This document shows positions 1 to 14,500 of a stretch of 64,000 nt of DNA, one piece after another. Position 1 is the first letter of the stretch. Each line of letters begins with the position of its first letter. The notes beneath the pieces are model-generated. The model was not told where the DNA came from. It made no database searches and saw nothing but the letters and a program-made list of their open reading frames with translations. The translations under genes were made by a program, and so were the position numbers. The stretch comes from Apostichopus japonicus (Eukaryota > Echinodermata > Holothuroidea > Aspidochirotida > Stichopodidae). The stretch is from positions 12,036,001-12,100,000 of the forward strand of contig NC_092562.1 of NCBI RefSeq assembly GCF_037975245.1, given 5' to 3'.

Positions 1-350
1 TAACATAGGTGAAAAACTGCAAAATTTGTTGAAAGTATGATCCAGTCACATGTGTCAAGAACAAACCTAGGTTAGGCTACGTACAGTAGGCCGGTTGTGT
101 CGTACACAAGATTTGTAGTCTAACGTTAATGTTAGAAAAGGCCTAGGCCTCTAGACAAAACATTTTCTTGTACTGTATTATACAGCTAAACATTTTTTGA
201 AAGGCTTGTTCAGTGCAACACACATTATTCAAGTTCTTGGCATAGATTTATAGAGCTCTTTAAAGGCCTTAGGAGTTGGGGTCTACCACACAACTGCATA
301 TTGTTTGTTTGTCTGTAAAGCCTGGCCCTGTGCTACAAATATACTGTAGG
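1..350 (+). other. Probable start of gene A intron 1, homologous to DNA after the repeated exon at 51031
   Basis: The stretches TCAAGAACA-ACCTAGG, TAGGCCGGTTGTG, TAGTCTAACGTTA, GAAAAGGCCTAGGCCTCTA and AAAGGCTTGTTCAGT align in the same order and strand with about 51175-51435; AAGTTCTTGGCATAG to GTTGGGGTCTA aligns with about 51700-51765. The homologous unit has a signal-peptide exon about 60 bp before this stretch. Gene A's own first exon is therefore expected just left of position 1 (inference). Confidence 0.6.
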
Positions 351-1385
351 CCTGGGGTGGCTAGATGTGGGTAGAGAGTATATCTGGCAACTCGGTGCCA
401 TGACCTCCAGCCAACATTACCCTCTTTCCAATAAATTTCATTAGTCTAGTACTGCATTGCACAAGTGCACACTGCACAATTAAATCTGAACATTCCCAGC
501 CGACACCATATGTCTTGCATGCGCTTGCAAAATTCCTTGGCCTGCAAGAAATCCAATAGACTTTTCATACAATCAGTCATGTCGTAAACTTTGCCTATTC
601 AAAACTTCAAGCAATACACTGTGGACATCCACATTGACAATGTTAGAAGGACCTTGTAAGAAACATTTGATAAAGACTGTATCACTAGCATGCAGTGCTT
701 CTGGCTTCACCCATTCAACAGAATTAGTTATGGGAAGGATAGGCTATTGTTTTTGCAAATAAATTGCTGGAACATTGGTAGTCAACTGTGTAACCATAAG
801 ATACATGCAGCAGAGATTTCTGTTTCCTTAATTTTGAACAGTGAAAAGTGACAAGTGTGGTTGAAAGATGAGAGGCAGGGAGGTTAAAATTTAGTAGAAA
901 GAGGGCCATGGTGAAAGCTAGGGCCCTGTATGTATGTAGAATACTGTGTAAACACACTTAGTCTTTCTCACAGTGTAAACATGTCGAGTGGCCCACACAT
1001 AACCTCTTTTCTGTGGATTCATTTCTGCCAACATAAATTAATGATCCTTAGAAGATAAAACCTCCTCAAGTGTTTTTAGTAATCCTTTATCATTTCTAGC
1101 TGGTGAAAAGCTGCTGGGGATACAAGGATCCTGTCAGTAATTCATCAAGTGTTGAGTCACAAATTTGGTGTTAAGTAAGTAAGTGTACAGCCAATAAGTT
1201 AATGTTGAAAGCAAAAGACCACACACTATAGGCAGTACACCTGTGCACTCGCTAATATGGATATCATGATTCATAAAGCAAATATTTTAATATAGCGTGC
1301 TCATAAAAAATGATAAATAAGAACTCTATATGTACACATGTACAGTACTAGAATCTGCAGTGTTAGCCAAAAAAGGAGAACTTAA
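350..1385. other. Non-coding, upstream intron
   Basis: AT-rich sequence with many stops in all frames. I see no exon, RNA gene or clear repeat. Confidence 0.5.
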
Positions 1386-1762
1386 AGGGTGTGAAGACTC
1401 GCGCAAAAAGAAAAGTCTAATGCCGGTAATCTGACCTAGTTTCGAATGAGGTGTAACAGAAGTGTTAGACACCACCATCGACCCCCCCCCCCCCAAAAAA
1501 AAAACACACACAGCTTGCTACCATCGGTAATTAGACACTAGTCTACAGTCAGTACATGCAGCTGCGGTCAATACCCACAGCACAGTGTACAAACTATACA
1601 GCGATGGACATCTCATGTCCAGCTAAAGATAACAAGGTATCACGTTTCATTACTGTACTGTCTGCATTTTGTAGCGACACGAACAAAACGTCACTTGCAA
1701 GCAACGGAAAGTTAACTTTTTTCAGATGGCCCCAATCGGTTTGGGGCGAGTCTTCAATGCCT
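1386..1762. mobile_element. MITE with TTAA target sites (piggyBac-like)
   Basis: Terminal inverted repeats AGG(GTG/CAT)TGAAGACTCGC face each other and are bounded by TTAA on both sides, the target duplication of piggyBac elements. There is no coding capacity. A related copy lies in the opposite orientation in each downstream tandem unit (about 52188-52553, 57128-57493, 62062-62427). It contains a C13/A10 homopolymer run near 1482-1504. Confidence 0.6.
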
Positions 1763-2256
1763 TTAATACAGCACATGCAATGTATTTATCTTTGTAAAAT
1801 GTTGATCCATATATCCTCATTATGGTTGCTGTGGAAATGTGGACATGGGCCCACCTTCACCAATTTGTATGGCACTACAGTACCATTGCAGGGCTTGACA
1901 TAAGCCTCATAAGCCTTGACGTAAGCCTCAAAAAAAGGCACAGCTGCGAGCAGAAGAGCCATCAATAGGTTCAAATTGTGAAGGGCATCATGGCAATAGG
2001 GAGGGCATGACAGCAAAAATGAATCTGGGGAAGGAAACTGACAGTATTTATTTTTTATGCAGTACCAACATTTGAGCCAAGTTAATTATTGTGTTTTCAT
2101 ATGAATAGTTTGATAAATTTGTACAAATTGATGTCTTCCAATAATTCTCCCTCAAGGTGTGAAGCATATATGATATGGCCAGTGTATTAGGGTAGAAGTA
2201 GTTACTGAGTTTCTTCATTTCCAGGAATGGTTTTATTTCCCTTCTTTCATACCTAG

Positions 2257-2506
2257 ATACGTCTCCACCAATAATCACTGATTGCCCAGCAAACACTGTT
2301 TCATGGGGTATTGTGCCAGATGATGACTTGGTGCCAGTTTACTGGACAGAACCCACTGCAACTGATATCTCTGTACCAGTAACATTAAGTGTCAAGTCAT
2401 CGACCTGGACAGCCATTCAGTATTGGTTCAACAACTGTTATCTACACCTTAACGAATCCAGCTGGCAACTCAGCCATGTGTAGCTTTCTAGTGTCTGTTC
2501 TTGAAA
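2257..2506 (+). CDS. Gene A exon 1 in window: HYR domain, frameshifted
   Basis: The reading [15 protein letters not shown]..., then [10 protein letters not shown] and VPVTL, is a textbook HYR (hyalin repeat) start. The end [21 protein letters not shown], then LVSV, matches the HYR end but lies in another frame. The shift falls near 2390-2410, where the PGQPFSIG part begins. The exon is 250 nt, one more than a multiple of 3, although both flanking introns are phase 1. It is bounded by an AG at 2255-2256 and GTGAGT at 2507. Either one base is inserted (mutation or assembly error) or the exon is dead. Confidence 0.8.
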
Positions 2507-5500
2507 GTGAGTATGTTAACACTATGAAAGACATATGAAACACTATGAAAGTACAGTGAATAGTCAAATTTAGTTACAAGTAGCTCTTCTATTCTGTGCA
2601 TGAACAACTGTATGCACACTATTTAAGATCAAATCTATTGTAACCTTCAAAGTTGTAAGGACTTGAGAATTTTCCTGAAAATTATTGTTGTAATGTTGTT
2701 ATACTTCTACAGAAATGTTTAATGATACACTGACCATATTTAAAAGCAGGGCTCAAATTTGACAATCGTCCGATACCACCAAAAATTACGTCGGACAACC
2801 TAGAACACTGCTTAGGTTGCCCTATACAGACAACTAGCATTTGCAGTAATTTTTCCCCTCTACACTATAGCTGTCATGCCCACCCTTTCTCATCGCTAAC
2901 TTGCACGTTTTGTTATTAGTAAAGACAGAATGTGCATACTGTACATATGCACTGATAGTTACTTAAAGTATCGTATACTTCGTACACTACAGACACTGGC
3001 GGCCGTGACCACGCTTGCTTTCTACCTCAAGGCCGCATGCACATATGACAAACTAGCAAGAGTACAAAGTGTATGCAATGCTACTGTACACTGTGCATGT
3101 GGGCATACCTCATGTTCTTTTATGTTCCTGCAATGTACATGCTGTATACCCTGGGCTTACCCTCTGTTTCTGGAAATGATCATTTTTCACTACCAGAGAA
3201 TTCCCACAACCCAACATGATTAATCATGAACAGTGTCATACACCACATAAACTTCTATAACTCAACAATCATTATTGTTACCAGGATGTTAAAAGTTAAA
3301 ACGTCTTTACAATGTTTGCGCCCACGCAGAAAAACTTGTGTCCATACAGTCCTCCATGTAACATGCACTTTAAATTACCTCTACAGTAACATATATTTGC
3401 TTGTGCATAATGGAAGCCTATAGTGATATGTCTATAATGTGCACAAAAAAATCAAATGATAAAAGCTGTAACTAGTATACAACAACAAACTTATTGTCAA
3501 ATTCTGAAAGCGGGAAGTTTGCCTTAGGCTAGTTACTATAGTTACAAGTAGTTGCATTTAAGCAACATGCTTTGTGTTCATTGAGCACTATAGATGGAAG
3601 AATGTTTGCAGACAATGGTAAGGGCTATTAGCCAATCAAATCACAGGAAATCTGGAAACCACAATTGACTATTTTTAGCATGAAAATCTCTGTCATGGAA
3701 ATATTGTTAGTCCTAACTCTGTACTTGCCGTTGATTGTTATGATTTATTTGTTTTCAAACAAATTCAATCAAAGTATTGTAATGTTGGTTCTTTTGATAA
3801 GAAGTTGTGGTTTCTTGAAAAGAAAATAAGATATTTCTTTAAAAAATGGTGTAGTATGTTATTCACAGGCCTAGCTGTGGGTGTGTGTACTTGGGGTTTT
3901 GTTTCCCCCAAAATGTTTGCCAGACGGAAGCAATTTGAAGGTTTATGTCCCTGGCTGAGAGATTGTGTCCACAATGATGTACACTACAGTTGTCCAAAAT
4001 TTGCGCAGTGGATCTCCGTAAGACTATACACTAATGGTAAGACTTAAGACTCAGGTCGATAGACTAGTCATGCATAGCCTAACGTTAGGGTATCCACCTA
4101 ATAGGCTTGATAGATCCATTGTATTGTTACTTACGTACAGCTCTTGTGCAAGGTGTGCCATTTTACATAACTAACATAGTCCCTGAGCATATATGCATAC
4201 TTTAGTGCACACAATGTGTGCGATGTACAGTACCACGTCAGGCAACTCCAATAGCATTTTTTGGTGCTTCCATTGGATAACCAAAAAAAATTCTCAGACA
4301 AACAAATATGCAAGCAAGGTTGTCCGAAGGACAACCTTAAAATTTTCTTCAAAATGAGCCCTGAAAAGCCTTATAAAAAGTACCATTTCATGCAGCTATT
4401 TGATCTTGTTCAATTGATTGCAGTTGATGAAACCATTAAAGATACATTGCTAGAATATTTACCAATTGAAGGTAGTTAAATGAACAGTTTCAAAAATTGG
4501 TTCCAATCATCAACATTTTGTTGCTGAAACATTTGTTATAATGGTGTAATACAGATATGAAATGGAAAATGTAAAGGAATTGTTCCTTTACTGCCTTTTT
4601 TGCAATGAAAATAGAAGCTACAGTATAGTCCTTTATTGTTATGGGATTTTTCCTATTGGGAAGCATCGTCAACTTTATAGAAACCTAAATATGTGACAGA
4701 ATTACTCTACTGCAGATTGTATGTATTAGTTTAGTAGAAAAAAAGGATCAGGAGGGACAAGCAAGTCCCTATCAAGGACCCTATGGGCATTGCTCCTTGC
4801 AGACTGCATACACTGCTGTGCTACATGTGACTGTTGTGCACATCCAATGGACTGATGCAAAGTCCGTTTTGAGACAGTCAAGTACACTTTTTAACTAAAA
4901 TGATTTTTTAAAGGGAGTCCTTTTGTTCGTGGGTCATATTTCATACAATTGTTCAAAGAGACAAAGAAAGTTCTTGTCCATTTTCTACTTGTAATACATA
5001 TTTCCATTCTGGAAGTCCATTCTGAGAAAATTAAATACAGGTTTGACTAAAATGATTTTGTAAAGAGAATATTTTTGTTAGTGGATCATAACTAATACAT
5101 ATATCCTTCCGAAAGACAAAGACGTTTCCTGGGCCTAAATTTTCCGTTTTCATTCTTAACAGTAATATTACAGTGTCCAGGAACTGTCATGATCACCGTT
5201 GGAAGACAAGAATCTTGATCAAACTCACATGTTTATAGACCACCAATATGCAAGTGACATCATCTAGTTGTGTACCAGCAGATGGAAGAACTATTTCATC
5301 AGACACTCGGCTGTTTTATTTTGTGACAATTATACAACTATTCTGTAGTCTTTTCAGGTGTCTGTTACTGGTAAGTCTTAACTTTATTTATGGAGCCATG
5401 ATTCTTAATTTCACCATTAATTGTAATAATAAACTTGGTATTTATTTCTAGCACTATGTTCGTAACCTGGCTCTTTCCTACCAATTTTTCATACTCTAAG

Positions 5501-8500
5501 GAGTCTTTGCCAATTTACCACTTTGGTATCCCCTCAGGATGGATTTCGACAGCATTTTTCAGGCAGGATGGATATAGCATTTATTTAAGTTGGATATGAC
5601 AATATGGTGAAAATATATATTTAAAGCAGATTGTTTATTTCTTAAAATCAAATTTGTCTTTGAATATTAGCTAGCTCATAGCTTTAATGCTGTAAGTTGT
5701 TTGCACTATTGTCTCGATAACATCAAATTTATAAACTAGAGTTGAAAAACATTTAGGTCTCATAGTAAATCAATATTGCAGTAAAACAAAACGTGACTAA
5801 TTTTTGAGTGCAGTTGGAGACAAGGACACTCCACAGAGTACGCAAGTTTGTGATTGTGTGGTACTGTACATGTGTGAGAGATGGGATGTAAAATTAATTG
5901 CCATGCTCCCATTTGTGAGTTGGGTTCCTTGTTTTTGATGTACCCAAGACACTGCATTCTGACCAAGGAAGAAATTCTGAATCTGATGTCATCCACAGCC
6001 TTTGAAAACTGTGTCAAAACCAAAACAATGCCATATCATCCTGGAAGGAATGGGCAAGACGCTCGGGCATTTTAATAGATCGTTACATGATCTGCTGAAA
6101 AAACTCCCGCCAACCAGAAAAGAAGATGGTCAGAACACTTGCCAGAAGTTTGTCACATCTATAATGCCACTCCTCATACTTCAACTGGACTCACCCCATT
6201 CTATATCATCTTGGGGAGAGATCCAATTTACCAGTTTCCTGTTAGGAAGAGTGGAGGAAACCAGGACTGTCTCATGAATGTTCGTTCATGGCTACCCCAG
6301 CATATCTGCAGCTCTGTTCTATTGGCATTCAAGAAAGCAGGGGAGAAACTGAGGAAGGAAGTTGCTTACAGAAAGTCACATTTTGACAAAACAGCCCAAG
6401 AGAAAGCCGTGAAAACGTATCCACCAAGTTGACACAAAATTGTGTCATATTGTCATATCTGTGTATATATTAGTACCTAGTTATATTTTGTTTAATGAAC
6501 GAACATCATTTTCTGGTTGTATGCATTTAGCAAACTCAGTTTACTTTGGTGTATACTAATTTAACATCAGTTTTACCACAATTACCAGCCCTGTTTTATC
6601 GTGACTGACCAACTTACACATATTTTTAACGCTTTTCTTGTTATTTTTCATTTCAGATGAACTTGTAGCTCTGAAGGCCCTGAGTGTGGTCCATCCTTTT
6701 CTTTTCATGTTTTGTTTTGTTTATGTTAATTAACACTAAATATTTTGAGTTGTTGGCTCCGATACCCAGCAATACTTGTATGACCCTAGAAATAAATGAT
6801 ATAAGCTATTTGTTGTTGTTCTTCTCAAGTTTAATGTGCTGCTCATTAACTCATGCTATCACATAAGTATAACTATTTATGTTTAACAGTTACATTCTGC
6901 TGATATGCTGTAAATACTAAAAGTCTGCTAATATTTTACAGTTAATTTTGTTTGCAATGGAATTTGTTTAATTCTCTTCTGTCATTTATCAGAAGCCTCC
7001 ATATACATTGTAGTAACATATGCATGTATATATAATTAATGAAAACACATTATAAATACAAACCATTTGTTAGTACAAGATTATACTTGTACAATATGAT
7101 GCAGTGATTTTGCTTTGGTGTATGAGTTTCTATTGAAATGTGTGCCAATGCAGTTTCTACGTAATTCGACCAGTGAGATTCTAGCTTCTACTTGTGGATA
7201 TAATAATGCAGTTTCTGGACATAACGCCATGTTTGCATCCAGCATCTTTTATCTCTTTTTATCATTTCCAGCTTTTGTGGATTGTCCAGAACCACAGTTA
7301 TTATATGCTGGTGACCAGCTGTTATTTACCAATCCTTCCTGTATCTTTAAGAGGGTCATATCTCCTTCTACATGTGATCCTCAATCTGGATCCAGGGTGT
7401 TATCACAGAGTCAGCAGGTTACTTGTACTTGTGACAACTATCCTGATACACAGTGCACTTTTCCGATCATCACTCAGAGTAAGTTCAAGAGTTCCTTCTC
7501 ACTGACAAAATTACGTTATCTTGGTTTTCCATATCATATTATTAATAGCAGTGCAGTATTGGGAGTACAGCCTCTGTAAAACAATGCTATAGAACATAAT
7601 TTATGTACAACATTTTTAGAAGTTGGATACTTAACACATCTGACAAGACTTTATGCATCAATGTAGTAAAAACTGGATAATTCATGTTGCACTAATTGCC
7701 AGTTGTAATAACACTATACCAGCAATTGTATCCTCAGCTAATGGCTCAAGACACTACAAATAATAACTGCATTAATTTTAACACCACTTTTCCAAATTAT
7801 ATGTATGGTCAAATTATATATCAGAAAATGCATTTGACCTCAACTATAGTGAAATTTAAAATTATAAGAATAATGAAAAATAATGGGGTTTTTTAACTAC
7901 CTAAATCTACCTAGTCTACCTAAATCAGTGCCCAATCCACTCATTAAAGAATACCCTGTGAAACAATGTTTTTATACAGGACAAAGGTAATCTGATATTG
8001 CTATATTTATATACATGAAATGTTCAATTCATATTGTTTTTTTTTATAACTACAGTCAGTGGCTAGTTGATGTGAAAAACAAAGCACATTTTGTGGTCTA
8101 CCTAAATCAGTGCCCAATCCACTCATTAAAGAGTACCCTGTGAAACATAATATGACTATGTAGCTCTTAAACAGGACGAGGTTATATGACATTAGCACCT
8201 TACCCATTACAGCATGGACATGTCTGTACAAAGGGGTGGGGGTTCTAAAGGCATAAAACAAAGTAACACAATAACATTGCCATTTCAGGAAGACTACTAA
8301 ATTCCATGTTTTCTTCATCTCTATAAATTGAAATATATGCATGCATCATTAAATTGTTGTATCTTTTACAGACCAAAAGAAGGTTCCCCATATAAAAAAT
8401 TCCATAACCATGTATGCAATTAGCATGTCTTACTTTGATTCAAATAATGGAATTAATGTCAACATATCTGAAACTTATCTTCTTGCATGTTGTCTTTCAG

Positions 8501-11500
8501 TAAGATTGTTGCATTTCCTCCTATTGAGTGTTAGCTTTAAAGTAAATTGTAAACAAATGCAGTAATCCGATATAAATTATTGAATAAATAGTGTAGAACT
8601 TAAAATAGCTAAAATAGTGAAATCGTTCAGCTAAGTCAAACATGTGCATTGTTCCAGTTGGAGTAATGAAATTAAACATACCATCTTTGAATTTGCTCTC
8701 TTCATGTTGTTTATATTATAAATTGGCATTGTATTGAATTAGCTGCAGATAAAAGTTGTGAAGTTTTTTCAAAAGGACTATTGTTTACAAGTCTTCATTT
8801 TATACTATTTCCAAACTAGGTGATGATTTTATGAAAATAGGCAATTTTCAGGAAGGAGTTATCATGGAATGTCAATTACATACTACATAGTTTCATGTTG
8901 GCAATACTGTTATCACTCTTCAGGTAACAACTTAGACTAAAGTTAGACTTACTCGTACCATTAAGCGCTATTAAGGCAATCTAAAATGTCATTAGTAAAA
9001 CTTCACTTATATTGACAACTAGACGAAAATACTCACAAACTGACAGAATCAGATTTATCTGGCATAATTGATCAATTATTCCTAATTTGTACATAGCTAA
9101 CACTCATATCCTGTCAAATTCAGGGTCCACTAAATTAACAACACCCTGAAGAGATGTTGCTCTGTCATGATTTCTACAGGGAGGTAAAAGCACAGTGAAC
9201 TACATCAAGATATTTAGATATCACCCACAGAGCTATTGCTATGATATGACAATTTGCTTGCTTAAAACAAACTCGTAAACTGTATCCAAGTGTATGCATC
9301 AAAGTGTTTTTATGAAAATTGATGGAATGTTCTCCACCATCCTCCCCCTCCACACATGCACACAGCTTATGAATTGTGTTACTTTTTGTTCAACTGAAAA
9401 CTTGTGACCCAATCACAAAGTCCAATTGTGTGAAAAAGAGATCTTGGACTTGTAGTCCTAATTATGGTATATCCCCATCAAGTAGACATACCTGTCTATC
9501 CCTGTAGACCATAATTATATTGTAGACTTGTGAGCTGACTAAGTAGCAATGCCATGTTAAGAGGCATACAACAAACAGCAAATCTTAAATGTCTTAAACA
9601 GTTATGAATCAAGGGTCAATTTATAGCCATAGAGCCATAACAGCACTGACAACAACAATGGTTACAGTTTAAACTTGTGTCCAATATGCAAAAATTCACT
9701 TGGCAGTTTGATGGATTGCAAGGGCTTAATTCTAGTCATTTTTCATCCATTGTGTTTGCAAGGAACCATGACCATTAATTTAAATTACAAAAATCTTGTT
9801 TTTCTTATTCTCCTGATAGAAACATGAAAATAAGACAAGCCTTTTTACTCACCAACCATTAACCAAGATAGTGTGTAGCATCCCTTCCCTTTCGAAGGGA
9901 CTCATAATACCTCTCTTGCTATGATACCATCATTATCACACACTTACAGTGTCAGTGTCAGGAGGCTGTGGTTGAGCATGGATCCAGTTGTTTCTTTTCA
10001 TTCCCAGGTTCTATCCTGGGCGAATACTCTTAAAATGAGTCACTATTGTTGTGTCGGTCCCGGGACAACCTAACAAACTTATAGGAATCTTAATTGACAA
10101 CACTAATGCAATAGGTCCGTCTAAATGGTTAACTTAATGTATTGTGATTTATGATCAAGAAAGTGTTCTCCAAGAAACCTTGGTAGTTGTTACATAACAC
10201 ATACCATACCATTCAAATTAAGGTATGCATAAAATAACATATATCTAACTATATCATAAACAGATTATTTGGTGGCGCTAAGTAACTATCCAACAACTAT
10301 TGCATATGAACTTTTCTAATGTAATATTTGGTACTCTAGGATTACCATCCATCAGTGACCCACCTACAGAGGTCACCAGGACTACTACATCAGTAACCAT
10401 TACATGGAGACCCTGGGATGAAGAGGCTGATGTTGGTGATCCTCCTGTGGTGGCATACATCCCATACTACAAGATGGAGCCATCTCCGGAATGGATGAGT
10501 GGATCTAGGATCCAAGCTGACCAAACATTGGAATATACAGCATCAAGTCTGGAGACAGATAGAAACTATACATTCAGTGTAGCAGCAGTCAGGGAAGGGG
10601 AGGGTGGAGAGGGACCCAGAGGTCCACCAGTAACCATCAAGACACTCTGTATTAGTAAGTATATTACAGGTAGTATTATGTTGAATGCAACTGCTGCAAA
10701 ATCAACAAGAAGTACTTTGCTATTAAGTTCAAACAGTATTGCCTTAATAAAGTGGGATTTATTGATGGTCATATATTTCCTATTAGTTTTGATAAATGTA
10801 GCCATATTTAGCATCCAAAAATTGTATTCACAACTTTAAATACTGCTTGTATCATAGTTGCAAGAAATATTCCTTTCTCACAATATGAAGACTGAGGGGT
10901 CCTGTCTCTCTCTCTGTCTGTTAATTGTATATATTTACCAGTCAAACTCAATTGCAAGTCTAAAATGCCTATTAAATGTTGATCAATCTCTATCAAACGC
11001 AATCATTTGTTGCACATGTCAGGAGCTTCGATGTCAACATGCAAATTAGGCAAATTATCTTTAGTAGTCAAAATAATCCCCTGTAAAATTCTGCTTCCGT
11101 AGCAATGCTTTCCACTATCTGTCTGTATCACTATCTGTCTGTATCATGCCTAATTCAAAAGGTTTACAGTTCTGAATGTTTAAGGACACAATTTATTTGA
11201 AATATTTTCATAGGTGGAAACTAGATCATGATAAAGGGTTTGATGATTGCATAAACTTGTGTATCATGTTTTGTTTTGATGTAATACTGATTTCAAGTTT
11301 AAAGTTTTATTAGAATCCAAATCAATCCCAAAGGATTATTTTTCACTGGAGCTAGAACAACATTTATGAAGAACGTAAATACAAAATATGAAAATTATGT
11401 GTACACACAGAAGTATAGAATAAGTAAGCAATATGAAAAGTTAAGAAAGGCAATAAAAATTCAAAAGAATGTAAAATAATCCAACCCTAAGATCTGATCT

Positions 11501-14500
11501 TTTTCCATTTGTGATTGATAATATTAATTATGTTATTGTCAGCATACATAGGAAGAGAGTTAAGTTACGTACCTTGTTCATGGAAAGTGAGAAGAAATAT
11601 TTACTATCACCTGATATGACTTCCTTATGTTGTTTTCTACAGAAGTTGTTCCACAGATGGTCACAGCAACTTTAACTGCTACAAATGATGTGACTGTGAC
11701 ATGGCAGGTAAGATAGTTTGATAATGTATGACTTTTCGTGTTGATATTAAGGGGTGTTAATCAAGTTTAATAGGAGACTATCAAAAGTTAATATCATGAT
11801 TAGTGACAGAAGACATTTAAGTGTTCTTCTTGCAAAATGTAGATTGTCTTTTCTACATTTTGTTACTCAACTGTTCTAATATAGATAATGCTCAACATTG
11901 ATTTGTCAATATGTACTTAGCATGATGTAGGATTGCATAGGACCAGTCAAGTAATATATATATATGCAATGGTTCATGTTTTTAACAAGTTTGAAAATTG
12001 TCCAGGGTTAGAACAAGGCAGGTGCAATGTGACAAACAGTACCAGTTACTTGCCAACCAATAGCCTCGAGCAAAGCAAATAGGCTAGGCACCAGAAATAT
12101 CATTCTCCAGTGTACATTACATAGTGGAATATATATGCCTATCCTATGAAAAGTTGTAAAGAATTTGATGCTCTGCATATTGTGCTAGAATAATTACCAA
12201 GAGTGAAATGTAGCATTATTAGAGGTGAGTAATCTATACATTTTGACAAATAGAATTGTATTCACACTCACCACATTGCCAGTAATATTTTCTCTTTTGA
12301 AGCTAACTATAGACTACAAATTATAAGGATTGCTTTATTATTTCCTTTCAATCCTTAATTTGAAGTCCCTGCTTTTACTTTATTGTTTGCATTTGTGATT
12401 TCTGTATCCATAGATCAACTACCAAACATTTGTCATTGGTTCATTTAGATTCTTAATACTGGAATATGGTAGGATAGGCCATGGCAAATTCAACACCAAA
12501 TTCAGTTTTAATCTGCTAAGAAGATTTATAGTTTACTCTGTTAAGGGTAGCAGCTGCACTGGTTTGAAGCCTCTGATGAATGTTAAAGCATATGGGGACC
12601 CTTTGTGGTGTGTAAATTTACATGTCAGACAGGAATTTTGCTTAATATGTAGAACAATAGAATATGGAATGATAAGGAAATGGCAAATGCAACACAAAAT
12701 TCAGTTTTATACTGCTAAGTAGATTTATAGTTTACTCTGTTTAGTGTAGCGGCTGGCCTGGTTTGAAGCCTCTGTTGAATGTTAAAGCATATTGGGACCC
12801 TCTGTGGTCTGTAATTTTACATGTCAGAAAGGAATTTTGCTTAATATGTAAAACAATAGAATATGGTATGAAAGGGGAAATGGCAAATGCAACACAAAAT
12901 TCAGTTTTAAACTGCTAAGTGGATTTAAGGTATAGTTTACTCAGTTATAGCAGCTGGCCAGGTTGGTAGCCTCTGTTGAATGTTAAAGCATATGGGGACC
13001 CTCTGTGGTCTGTAATTTTACATGTCAGAAAGGAATTTTGCTTAATATGCAAAAAATAGGCTAATATTAATTACCAGTAAAGGGAAAACCAACGGAAGAG
13101 TGCAAAACAAATCAAAATATTCACAATCAACAAATGTTGAGAGTTTTGAGCTGCATCATCATACTTAAATTGGTTTTAACTAATAATATTAATGATAATG
13201 ACTGTGATAAAACTAATAATAATAATTATATGATGACTACTATTATTTAATAAAAATAAAGTTGGATCCAGAAAATTATTCAGAAAGTGTTTATTCATTT
13301 CTTGTATTAGCTAGGTTTATCCTTTTCTAGTCCTTTATCAATGTAAAGATATTTTAATATAATTATATATACACACATTACAGGTAGTATTATTCCATGC
13401 ACACATATGCATTGGTAAATTGGGCTGACCAGTGTCAGTGATTTAATTTAACAGCATGTTAGTGTAGTAACTGCTAGTTCACATTGTGTGCCTCATTTTA
13501 AACATAACAGCAACCAAAGGTGCAGTGCAGTATTGGAATCACTCAGTTTACTATTTACTATGAGATAGAGGGCGATGTTTCTTCCAGACTAGAGGCTGGA
13601 ACAGCAAATTCAAATGCTGAGATTTTTACAGTTGATGGATCACTTCTAGAACCAGGGACGACCTATAACATTGCAGTGACTGTCACTACAGACCAGGAAA
13701 GTGCTCTGAGTGAAGGAAGTTCAGTGACTAGAGCAGGTAACAATGGTAATACAGAAAGGATCAGTATTAATTTGGGAATGTAATGAAATGTGTTACAAAG
13801 AAGTTACCATTTTATAGGTCTTAATTTGTGAATGAATGTTAACACAATACTCATTAACAAACGAAAAGAAAATATTGTAATATTATACATGTTACAAGTT
13901 GCCATTCTTTAACAGAAGTGTTTCTTTAACTTTTCAAGAGAGAGAGCCCTCTTTATCACCTGTTTATCTAGTTGCCCTGGTGATTCCAGTCCTGCTCATC
14001 ATTTTTCTGTTGGTGGTGATAATCAAGCGGTAAGGTGGCCATCAGATTTAAATATTAAAAGTGGTATTAGAGTTGAATATGAACTGCCTTATCATTCCCC
14101 TGATTGATCTGAACTGGATTATCTGGGATTCAACCATTGGTTGGGTGGGACATTTTTTCAGTGCACAGTCTAGCATGACCTCTCACTATGTGCATGGGTA
14201 CCCAGTATTTCTAATAAAAACTTGGAAGCAAACCTAAACATCAGCATCATCTTTTTATCTTGGAGGTAGGTGTGGATGGGGGGATATTTAACCTAAAGAG
14301 TTTTCCACAAACATTTCAAAATAGTTCATCAACCTTTTGGGTTGATAATATTTCCTCCATTTTTATGTCATGCTAGTGGACATGCCAGGGATCAAACACC
14401 ACATTTTCTTTTGCTGGATAAGGGACCTGCCTGCCAGGTCTATTTTAGTTCCTTTTCAGAGGACTGGAAGAAAACTGCCTTGGTCTACCCATCTCCCTAT

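Noticed and set aside
3805-4047. 80-codon frame inside the hAT-like element
   Set aside because: No transposase motif, and an open frame of similar size overlaps on the other strand.
8868-8925. Possible small exon ([11 protein letters not shown]-like) between AG and CAG/GTAAC
   Set aside because: It contains an in-frame TAG, and phase continuity from 7478 to 10340 does not need it.
9958-10025. A functional tRNA gene
   Set aside because: Only A- and B-box-like parts; the T loop is short and no acceptor stem pairs.
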